Shown here: positions 56,663 to 64,000 of the stretch, one piece after another | Layout of the letters: each line of letters opens with the position of its first letter | Position numbering within the stretch: the stretch's first letter is position 1 | Source of the DNA: Leptolyngbya sp. FACHB-261 | GTDB lineage: Bacteria > Cyanobacteriota > Cyanobacteriia > FACHB-261 | Length of the DNA stretch: 64,000 nucleotides | Assembly: GCF_014696065.1 (NCBI RefSeq) | Contig: NZ_JACJPL010000013.1 | Location: 1-64,000, forward strand | Direction: 5' to 3' | The notes under the pieces: model-generated | Databases searched by the model: none | Told to the model about the DNA's origin: nothing | What the model saw: only the letters and a program-made list of their open reading frames with translations | Position numbers and translations under genes: made by a program

Positions 56663-58789
56663 CTAACCTAAGCGACGCAACAGGAGCAATGATCGGGCTG
56701 TCACTGGCACCTGCTGAGTACCGGTATAGGAACGTCCGGTCTTTAGGAAGCGGGGCTCTTTTGTATCAATGACTGTAGACCACTCCCGGTCTTCTAACCC
56801 AACAGGTAGGCTAAATTCAATCACGTCGTAGTGAGCATTGAAGAACAGCAGAAAGCTTTCATCGATGATGCGTTCACCGCGCGGTCCAGGCGTTTGCATT
56901 GCTTCCCCATTTAAAAACACACCAACAGCTTTGGCAAAACCAATAGTCCATTGTTCATCGGTCATCTCACTACCGTCAGGATTGAACCAGCTGATATCGA
57001 TAACGCCAGAACCATGAATGGCTCGCCCCTGAAACCAACGCCGCCGTCGAAACACAGGATGCTGATGGCGGAAGTAGATTAGCTGGCGGCTGAAATTGAG
57101 CAGGTCTTCATTAGCATCCGGTAACTCCCAATTGAGCCAGGAGATTTCGTTATCCTGACAGTAAGCATTATTGTTACCCTGCTGTGAGCGCCCCATCTCA
57201 TCGCCCGAGAGTAACATTGGTACGCCTTGGGACAGCATCAAAGTCACCAAAAAATTTCGTCGCTGCTGCTCCCGCAACTGCAAAATCTCGGGTTCATCGG
57301 TCTCACCCTCAGCACCACAATTCCAGGAGCGATTGTGGCTTTCACCATCCCGACTTTCTTCGCCATTGGCCTCATTATGCTTCTCGTTATAACTGACCAA
57401 ATCATTCAGAGTGAAGCCATCGTGGGCAGTGAGAAAATTGATGCTGGCATGGGGTCGGCGTCCATTAGATTGGTATAGATCCGAGCTACCTGTAAACCGA
57501 TATGCAAACTCGCCTAGAGTCTGATCTTCCCCCCGCCAAAAGTCCCTTACTGTATCTCGATATTTGCCATTCCACTCAGACCACAGCAGCGGAAAATTGC
57601 CGACCTGATAGCCTCCTTCGCCAATATCCCAGGGTTCGGCAATGAGTTTCACATTATCTAAAACTGGGTCTTGATGAATGATGTCAAAGAAAGCCGCCAG
57701 GCTATCCACCTCATAGAGCTCTCGGGCCAAAGCCGAAGCTAGATCAAAGCGGAAGCCATCGACGTGCATCTCCAAAACCCAGTAGCGCAGGCTATCCATG
57801 ATTAACTTCAGGACTTGGGCATGTTGCACATTTAGAGAATTGCCACAACCCGTAAAGTCCATGTAGTAGCGTGGATTATCTTCAACCAAACGGTAGTAGG
57901 TAGCATTGTCAATGCCGCGCAAAGATAGGTTTGGCCCTAAATGATTGCCTTCCCCTGTGTGGTTGTAGACAACATCTAAAATGACTTCAATACCAGCGAA
58001 GTGCAGGGCCTTCACCATTTTCTTGAATTCAATGACCTGCTGCCCCAAAGAACCGCTAGCACTGTAGCCAGAATAGGGAGCAAAATAGTTAATTGAATCG
58101 TAACCCCAATAATTGCTCAAACCCTTGTCTACTAAATAGCCGGGGCGGGATAAAAAGTGGTGGACGGGCATCAATTCAATCGCTGTAATGCCTAGAGATT
58201 GCAAGTGCCTAATCACGGCTGGATGGGCTAGCCCAGCGTAAGTACCCCGCAGTTCCTTAGGGATATCGGGGTTTAACTTAGTGAACCCTTTGACATGGGC
58301 TTCGTAGATGATCGTTTCATGCCAAGGAGTTCGTAGCAGTTTATCATCTCCCCAATCAAAGGTTGGATCAATCACAACCGCTTTGGGGACTAAATGGGCG
58401 TCATCAGTCTCAGAGAAAGATAAATCTTTTTCTGGATCAGCCAAATCATAGGCGGAAATTTCAGGTCCATTGCCAATTTCACCATCGAGCGCTTTGGCAT
58501 AGGGATCAATCAGAAGTTTATTGGCGTTGAAGCGATGCCCTGTTTCTGGGGACCAGGGACCATGCACACGAAAACCATAGCGCTGACCAGGCCCTACCCC
58601 TGGTACATATCCATGCCAGACAAAGTTGTTCACCTCTGTGAGGGCTAAGCGTATTTCATCACCCTGCTTATCAAACAGACAAAGTTCAACCCCAGTTGCA
58701 TTTTCTGAGAACAAAGCGAAGTTGGTTCCCTTGCCATCCCAGGTGGCTCCCAGGGGGTAAACGTTACCAGGCCAAAGTGCTACGTACAT
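56663..58789 (-). CDS. glgX: Glycogen debranching enzyme, isoamylase type
   Basis: 708 residues, usual GlgX length. An N-terminal CBM48 domain (YPLGATWDGKGTNFALFSEN) is followed by the GH13 barrel: VVYNHTGEGN, nucleophile Asp in VDGFRFDLASALARE near residue 348, acid Glu in KLIAEPWDIGEGGY and FLTAHDGFTLNDLVS. It cuts alpha-1,6 branches of glycogen. The region upstream (58790-59803) is divergent and empty. Minus-strand neighbour of the tRNA-Ser. Confidence 0.95.
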   Translation of the reverse strand: MYVALWPGNVYPLGATWDGKGTNFALFSENATGVELCLFDKQGDEIRLALTEVNNFVWHGYVPGVGPGQRYGFRVHGPWSPETGHRFNANKLLIDPYAKALDGEIGNGPEISAYDLADPEKDLSFSETDDAHLVPKAVVIDPTFDWGDDKLLRTPWHETIIYEAHVKGFTKLNPDIPKELRGTYAGLAHPAVIRHLQSLGITAIELMPVHHFLSRPGYLVDKGLSNYWGYDSINYFAPYSGYSASGSLGQQVIEFKKMVKALHFAGIEVILDVVYNHTGEGNHLGPNLSLRGIDNATYYRLVEDNPRYYMDFTGCGNSLNVQHAQVLKLIMDSLRYWVLEMHVDGFRFDLASALARELYEVDSLAAFFDIIHQDPVLDNVKLIAEPWDIGEGGYQVGNFPLLWSEWNGKYRDTVRDFWRGEDQTLGEFAYRFTGSSDLYQSNGRRPHASINFLTAHDGFTLNDLVSYNEKHNEANGEESRDGESHNRSWNCGAEGETDEPEILQLREQQRRNFLVTLMLSQGVPMLLSGDEMGRSQQGNNNAYCQDNEISWLNWELPDANEDLLNFSRQLIYFRHQHPVFRRRRWFQGRAIHGSGVIDISWFNPDGSEMTDEQWTIGFAKAVGVFLNGEAMQTPGPRGERIIDESFLLFFNAHYDVIEFSLPVGLEDREWSTVIDTKEPRFLKTGRSYTGTQQVPVTARSLLLLRRLG

Positions 58790-59803
58790 GGATGACTTTT
58801 AATGTAAAAGGCGGTTGTTACTGACATTACGCTTCGGTCCTGCGCTACTTGGCACAAAAGTTTCTGATGGCACTCCACTTGCTCCACATTCATTGAATCT
58901 TGCAAAGCTCTTGATTTCCTGGCAACGTGTCCGAGCCAATTTAGCCTGTGAGGATCAACACCAAGCCTCTCTCAGTACAGCTTCCTGCAAGCCTGTCGGG
59001 TTGGCAACAGGAGGGCAGAACCCGAGGGTTTAGTCTGTGTAGCAATCTAATAGGGGCACTAAGCAGCAGGAGCCCTACAGTTAAAAGTATCAAGTGTGGA
59101 GATAAGGTATAGACAACGCTAGCCAATATTAGAGCACTTGCCCATCTTTTGGGGGGCTTAAACCCTTACTTTGAATAACCTCTCTGTGAATATTGCTGCA
59201 TCTGATATATATAAATTCTCTTATAATTCTTAGGCTCTCTAATCTACTCCAGCTGTAAAGTTCTCATTCTAGAGCTAGCTTTTGAAGCTGTAGTCAACCC
59301 AACTAACAGATACAATACAGAGACAACCATCATTTGGACTTGTCCATTGACATTTGCCTTGGACAAGCTTAGTGAAGCTAAATCCAGGACTTTTAGGTAG
59401 TGGTCACAGCCCTGATGGACCTCTCACCGTAGACGGAGCAATCTCTCGCCTGATAAGGTGTTGGGTAGCACGTCATTGTCTACTGCCCCTGGAAAATATG
59501 AAATGGTTCCGTGCAGTAGCCAATTGGTCCAGTCAGGCAAAATCACAACAAAGACAAGGGTGATCGCGAATTGCTCCGACGCATGAGGCAGGGACATCAC
59601 CAGGGTTGCCTAACTCTGCCCAATCGAGTAGTCCGTCGAGTGGCAACTGAGCCATGCTTCAGCTTGGCAGGGGCTGCATCCAGCAGAATTACGTTGAGGG
59701 CTTCTACTTCTGGCGTGAGGCAAATTCGCACGCCCGGTGAGCGGATGGCAGGTCTATCTCCTGCAATTCGGCAGTTTTAAACGTGCAGCTTGAGGTGACC
59801 TCA
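58790..59803. other. 1-kb region between divergent glgX and the WD40 kinase
   Basis: No coding frame looks real: the longest have no ribosome site, poor codon composition and no recognisable sequence. One small hairpin is present (59339-59346 with 59360-59367, CTTGTCCA/TGGACAAG). Nothing else is identified. Confidence 0.4.
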
Positions 59804-61720
59804 ATGGAGTCAGGTACGGTGTTGCAAGACCGCTATCAGATTGTCCGGTCGCTAGGCAAAGGTGGCTTCGGCCAGACATTCGAGGTCAAGGATAAAGGCC
59901 CCTCTGGAGGCCGGACTTCTAAGGCCAAGGTTTTGAAGATTCTGACTCTGGATCGCTTTCAAGAGTCTAAGAATCGTCAAAAAGTGGTTGCCCTATTTCA
60001 GCGAGAAGCTGAGGTTTTGATCCGTCTAAATCATCCTGGCATTCCTAAAGTAGAGCCAGATGGTTACTTTACCTGGGCGCGGCAGGAGCAAGAGCTGCTG
60101 CATTGCTTGGTAATGGAAAAAATTGAGGGCCAGAACCTACGCAGTTGGCTGAGAAGTCGCGCAGACCAGCCCATCCTGCAAGACCAAGCCATCCTCTGGT
60201 TGAAGCAGTTACTAGACATTCTCAACCAGTTACATCACCAAGAGCTATTTCACCGCGACATCAAACCACCCAACATCATGCTCAGGCCCGATGGGCAAAT
60301 GGTCTTGGTTGATTTCGGCGCAGTTCGAGAAATTACGGAGACTTATCTACAAAGACAAAAAGGGGATGAGACTGGCACAGTCATTGTTTCTGCTGGTTAT
60401 ACACCTCCCGAGCAGGCAGAGGGACGAGCGGTGCTGCAGTCTGATTTCTTTGCCCTTGGACGCACCTTTGTTCACCTGCTAACCGGCCAACACCCCACTA
60501 ACTTCGACACTGATCCACGTACGGGTCGGCTTAACTGGCGAGACAGTGCCCCTCAAATCTCTAAAGCCTTAGCCGGTCTAGTCGACTACCTGATGGAACC
60601 TTTTCCGGGTCGACGGCCTCAAACGGCAGAGGAGGTTATGCGTTGTTTAGCAGAAGTGACGGCGAACGGCTCCGAATCGACAGCGTTTGCCTCTTCTGGC
60701 TCTCCTCCCCCCCAACGCCCCCCACTCAATCGCTCGGCCCAATCCGTCGACTCTCGCGATTCCACACCATCCCGCCGTTCAACCCCTTCTCGCCCCAACG
60801 CCATTGCCAGTTTTCTGCCTACCCTGGCCCTACTCCATCCCTGGCAAAACGCTCAGTTTCGCCGCTCTCTGCTGGGACATTTAGGCTCGGTTAGAGCTTT
60901 GGCAGTGAGTCCCGACGGAGAGATCCTCGCCAGTGGCGGCTACGACCGCACGGTCAAGCTTTGGAACTTGAACACAGGGGAGCAGCTGCAAACTCTGAGC
61001 GATCATCGAGAGCGGGTCACCTCACTCACGATTAGCTCTGATGGCAAACTGCTCGCTAGTGGCAGTCATGACCGCACTATCAAGCTTTGGAATCTAGCCA
61101 CCGGGGACTTGATCCACACTCTGGATGGCCGGTTTGGCCCAATTCACTCTGTCGCTTTTGACCCCAAAGGTCAGACCCTACTAAGTAGCAGTGGCACCGA
61201 AATCAAGCTGTGGGCTGTGTTGACGGGCCGTTCAGTTGCGGCCTTTGCAGGCGGCTCAGAATCAATTCGCTCCATTGCCATCAGTCCCGATGGGCGATTG
61301 CTTGCGGTCGGTAGTCTAGATGGCACGGTTGAATTCCGGCACGCTCAAACGGGTAAGCTCCTGCACAGCCGCTCTGCGCAGGTGGGCGGCATCGTGTCAT
61401 TAGCCTTTAGCCCCGATGGTCAACTCCTAGCCAGCAGTAGTGGAACCAGTATCGAAATCTGGGGCCTGCGCTTGGGCAAACGCCTCCACCTCTTGCCTAG
61501 TCAGTCAGGCGAGATTGCCTCGGTCGCCTTTAGTCCTGATGGACAAACCCTGGCCAGTAGCGGCGGACCCGCCATCGATCTTTGGAATTTACAGACTGGC
61601 AGGCGGCTAAGCAGCCTCACTGGGCACACCAGCTTAATCCGCTCAGTAGTATTCAGCCCCGTGGGCCGGACCTTGATCAGTGGGGCTCAAGACAAGACCA
61701 TTCGGATTTGGCAGCCTTGA
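59804..61720 (+). CDS. Ser/Thr protein kinase fused to a WD40 propeller
   Basis: 638 residues from the ATG at 59804 (MESGTVLQDRYQIVRSLGKG), with GAGGTG upstream; a GTG seven codons earlier is less likely. Kinase domain about residues 10-280: LGKGGFGQTFEV, catalytic HRDIKPPNIML, VDFGAVRE, and the Lys in VLKILTL-type context. A Ser/Pro-rich linker follows, then seven WD40 blades from about residue 355 (DRTVKLWNLNTGEQLQTL and repeats). Such kinases are common in filamentous cyanobacteria; the propeller should bind the substrate or partner. No membrane segment. Confidence 0.93.
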   Translation: MESGTVLQDRYQIVRSLGKGGFGQTFEVKDKGPSGGRTSKAKVLKILTLDRFQESKNRQKVVALFQREAEVLIRLNHPGIPKVEPDGYFTWARQEQELLHCLVMEKIEGQNLRSWLRSRADQPILQDQAILWLKQLLDILNQLHHQELFHRDIKPPNIMLRPDGQMVLVDFGAVREITETYLQRQKGDETGTVIVSAGYTPPEQAEGRAVLQSDFFALGRTFVHLLTGQHPTNFDTDPRTGRLNWRDSAPQISKALAGLVDYLMEPFPGRRPQTAEEVMRCLAEVTANGSESTAFASSGSPPPQRPPLNRSAQSVDSRDSTPSRRSTPSRPNAIASFLPTLALLHPWQNAQFRRSLLGHLGSVRALAVSPDGEILASGGYDRTVKLWNLNTGEQLQTLSDHRERVTSLTISSDGKLLASGSHDRTIKLWNLATGDLIHTLDGRFGPIHSVAFDPKGQTLLSSSGTEIKLWAVLTGRSVAAFAGGSESIRSIAISPDGRLLAVGSLDGTVEFRHAQTGKLLHSRSAQVGGIVSLAFSPDGQLLASSSGTSIEIWGLRLGKRLHLLPSQSGEIASVAFSPDGQTLASSGGPAIDLWNLQTGRRLSSLTGHTSLIRSVVFSPVGRTLISGAQDKTIRIWQP

Positions 61721-61847
61721 GAAGGTCATGGCCTTGGCAACAGTCCAGCGAGTCGTCGCTAAGTGTTTATGCAGGCTAGACGCAGGAAAGGCAGGAGTTA
61801 CACTGGTAGCCGAGTCAACCTGAGCTCGTGAGGCACAGTACGTCAGC

Positions 61848-62291
61848 ATGTTTTGGTTTTTCCGCAAGCGAGAATCCTGCACCGTTATTAGCGAAGTAAC
61901 GGAACTGACGGGCGAGCTCAGAGCCAAAGGCACTGTGCAAATTCAGGGCATCGTCCGGGCAGACATTGATGTCGATGGCCTACTAGAAATTTTGCCTAGT
62001 GGAGAGGTTGAGGGTCAGATCGTCCGAGCAGATATTGTGCGCATTTCAGGCAAGCTCAGGGCCTTTGTGCAGGCGAAACGGGTCGAAATCCTCAAGAGCG
62101 GCAAACTGCTCGGCGACGTCGAGACTCAGGCGTTGGACATTCAATCAGGAGCTATCTTTGCCGGTCGCTCTCAGATGAACCCTGGTGAAACACCCAGTGT
62201 TGGTCCCGGTAATGGCCTGACCTTAGAAGTGCCAGCTCTGCCGCAACGAGAGGCTAGCCCTATGACAGAAGTTCACGGTCAAGAATCCTAG
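61848..62291 (+). CDS. Bactofilin-family polymer-forming protein
   Basis: 147 residues. The right-handed beta-helix repeats are clear: VISEVTELTGELRAKGTVQI, then VDGLLEILPSGEVEGQIVRA, AKRVEILKSGKLLGDVETQA. A hydrophobic N-terminus (MFWFFRKRES) may bind membrane, and the tail is disordered. Bactofilins assemble into filaments that help shape cells or place proteins. It follows the WD40 kinase by 127 bases; the two could be co-transcribed. Confidence 0.9.
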   Translation: MFWFFRKRESCTVISEVTELTGELRAKGTVQIQGIVRADIDVDGLLEILPSGEVEGQIVRADIVRISGKLRAFVQAKRVEILKSGKLLGDVETQALDIQSGAIFAGRSQMNPGETPSVGPGNGLTLEVPALPQREASPMTEVHGQES

Positions 62292-62651
62292 GCAGGCCAT
62301 TCCTGGCTGTCTGCCGATCTTTATTCGTTTATTCCTTCAGTGGCTCTAAGCTACCAGCAGGCCTTTATCATGTCTTGCTAAGTGCAACAGCTTTTGCTGC
62401 CTGAAAGCGAGCTTTGTAATTCGCTGAGGTGAGTCTAGGTTAAAACCAAGACCTGCTCACGCCGCTCCTGTCTATTTTGCTAGTGGCCATGATCTTGTAC
62501 GAACTCAGCCACCGAGGGCCAATAATTCGGTGGCTTGGTTTGTTTTGAGCATTGGCTTTGATCATTGTTTCAGTTGCGTTGAACTTACAATTTCCAGAGA
62601 CGTTAGGCTGAGATCAATGCTCGCTGAGACAGCTTTGAATACAGCCTGACT
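62292..62651. other. Intergenic region with a terminator-like hairpin
   Basis: 360 bases without a gene; the hairpin at 62507-62535 is the only feature seen. Confidence 0.4.
62507..62545 (+). terminator. Probable terminator after the bactofilin gene
   Basis: AGCCACCGA (62507-62515) and TCGGTGGCT (62527-62535) form a 9-bp stem with an 11-base loop, followed by TGGTTTGTTTT. It is about 215 bases after the stop. Confidence 0.55.
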
Positions 62652-63881
62652 ATGTTGCGCAAGCCTCACATCTTCTTCAATCCGTTTTATGCAGGCGGTA
62701 CGGTTCGGCCCCGCTTGGTTGCACCAGGGCCAGAAACTAAGCAGGCAGCCCGTGATGTGCGCTTGATTCTGGAGACTTTTGCGCAATACATTGGCCAGCC
62801 ACAGAGTGAAGCTTACAAAGCCCTCAACACCTTGCGCCAACAGAAAGTGGGCGTAGAAGATAAGCGCTGGCAGGGTTTAGTCCACCTGATTGGCAAAGAG
62901 TATATCGATGCCGAGATGCAATCGCCGCTCAGCCCCCAAGAGGTGCGCAAAGAAGTCTTTGAAAGAGCGGCAGTTCTACACCCGCTCAACCTTGAGTCGC
63001 GGAGTCATTTGTTGCTGCAAATTGCTTCAGAGTGGGGCTGCACGCCTGCGGAGATTGAACATAGCCTTTATGCCGATCTGGCCGACCGCAAAATTCTCCA
63101 GTCCTTTGAGGTGCCTACCCCCGAAGCCGTCCTCAGCCGTTACAATCTGGCTCAAGCTCAGGGTCTACTCTACTGGGCACGACGCCTGACAATTACGCTG
63201 CGGCGCACAGAGCCCTTTCAAGTCAAATACCTGTTCAAGCACATCAAACGCCTGCGTCTGATGCACGATGTGCGCGGCAATCCGGAGTTGGGCTACGAGA
63301 TCAGCCTGGATGGGCCTATTTCGCTACACAGAGCCAGCACCCACTATGGCGCCGATCTCGCCCAACTGCTGCCCGCGCTGCCTCACATTCAAGATTGGAG
63401 TTTCAGTGCCAGCCTAGAGCACAAAGGCAAAAGCTTCACCTGGACCAGTAGCCCCAGCCAGTTTCCGTCTTATAGCCACTACTTACCGCCCAATAATTAC
63501 GACAGCCCTGTAGAACTAGCCTTTGCTAACGCATGGGCCAAACTTGACACGCCTTGGAGCATGCTACGGGAGCTAGAGGTCATTGATTTGGGCAGCACTG
63601 TCCTCATCCCCGATTTTGTCTTGGAGAACCCAACTGCGAACCCATCACGAGTGAGCTTAGAGATCGTCGGCTACTTCAATCAGGCGTACTTCGAGCGCAA
63701 GTACAGTAAGCTACTGCGCTCTCCCCATCCAGCCCTGATTCTGGCCATTTCGCGCAAGTTTCGCGAGTTTGCACCATTGCTGGAACAGCTACCCTGCCCT
63801 GTAGTTTGGTACTCCACTGAGGTCAGTGCACGCAGCGTGCTTCAGGTGCTTGGACAATTGCCCCAGTCAGAGGCTATCTAG
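62652..63881 (+). CDS. DUF790/Bax1-like PD-(D/E)xK nuclease
   Basis: 409 residues. The N-terminal half is helical (VRLILETFAQYIGQPQSEAY), while the C-terminal half carries the nuclease core: Glu in SPVELAFANAW, VLIPDFVLEN and VSLEIVGYFNQAYFERKYSK, the D...E-x-(V)-G pattern of DUF790. In archaea the relative Bax1 works with the helicase XPB in nucleotide excision repair. The gene downstream is outside the window; an XPB-like helicase there would support this role. Only 119 bases remain to the window edge. Confidence 0.8.
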   Translation: MLRKPHIFFNPFYAGGTVRPRLVAPGPETKQAARDVRLILETFAQYIGQPQSEAYKALNTLRQQKVGVEDKRWQGLVHLIGKEYIDAEMQSPLSPQEVRKEVFERAAVLHPLNLESRSHLLLQIASEWGCTPAEIEHSLYADLADRKILQSFEVPTPEAVLSRYNLAQAQGLLYWARRLTITLRRTEPFQVKYLFKHIKRLRLMHDVRGNPELGYEISLDGPISLHRASTHYGADLAQLLPALPHIQDWSFSASLEHKGKSFTWTSSPSQFPSYSHYLPPNNYDSPVELAFANAWAKLDTPWSMLRELEVIDLGSTVLIPDFVLENPTANPSRVSLEIVGYFNQAYFERKYSKLLRSPHPALILAISRKFREFAPLLEQLPCPVVWYSTEVSARSVLQVLGQLPQSEAI

Positions 63882-64000
63882 GCCAGGGACAAAATCAAGC
63901 AATCTGAAACTATACAGTGAGCAGAAATACTTATTTGTATGATAAGCTACAAATATGGGAGATGCTCGCTGGAGCTGCACCCCAGTTTTACTGCACACAC

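Noticed and set aside
59354-59780. Two short plus-strand frames upstream of the WD40 kinase
   Set aside because: No ribosome site, no conserved-looking sequence, and composition unlike neighbouring genes.

Overview
The window looks like the chromosome of a cyanobacterium, most likely a filamentous or otherwise large-genome type. The signs are HIP1 octamers (GCGATCGC), atpD-atpC as a separate two-gene unit, a DUF760 protein, a protein kinase fused to WD40 repeats, several hybrid histidine kinases, and glgX with a GH31 glucosidase. The genus cannot be read from this sequence.

The window falls into two unlike parts. Positions 1 to about 23,460 are accessory DNA. First comes the tail of a WD40-repeat protein. 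Next is a mostly minus-strand cluster (517-8986) of unrecognised small proteins, a long membrane protein, a coiled-coil/collagen-like protein, a Cys-rich protein, a LamG-like protein and two tandem paralogues; this resembles a tail-fibre or surface-structure module, but no capsid, portal or terminase gene is visible. Then come a two-gene Pycsar-type defence unit (cNMP-binding/TIR effector plus nucleotide cyclase, 9112-10769), an HTH-ParA ATPase behind twin palindromic operators, a relic of a type I restriction subunit, a complete hsdR-hsdM-hsdS operon with a 36-residue membrane micropeptide between hsdM and hsdS, and a replication-like module. That last module has a primase/helicase, a small coiled-coil protein, a ribbon-helix-helix-like protein and an intergenic stretch packed with stem-loops.

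The accessory part ends at a 47-nt 3' fragment of a tRNA-Val(GAC) gene (23463-23509). This is the expected scar of an element integrated into a tRNA gene. The intact tRNA and the integrase should therefore lie to the left of the window.

From about 23.7 kb on, the content looks like ordinary chromosome. It holds an amidohydrolase divergent from a taurine/sulfonate-type ABC transporter and TauD-like dioxygenase operon; an APC permease gene broken by one stop and one frameshift; a methyltransferase; an RNA-repair operon (archease, rtcB, rtcA); two hybrid histidine kinases; hflX; atpD-atpC; a YiaA/B-type membrane protein; a secreted Arg/Asp repeat protein; a SpoIID-domain protein; a GH31 glucosidase; a DUF760 protein; a DnaJ-class chaperone; murD; tRNA-Ser(CGA); glgX; a WD40 Ser/Thr kinase; a bactofilin; and a DUF790/Bax1-like nuclease. 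Strong hairpin terminators are visible after the tau-like operon, between hflX and atpC, and elsewhere.

The strongest candidates for further work are the stem-loop-rich region 21666-21935, the tRNA-Val integration scar that frames the island, the Pycsar-TIR pair, the hsdM/hsdS micropeptide and the collagen/LamG/paralogue operon.
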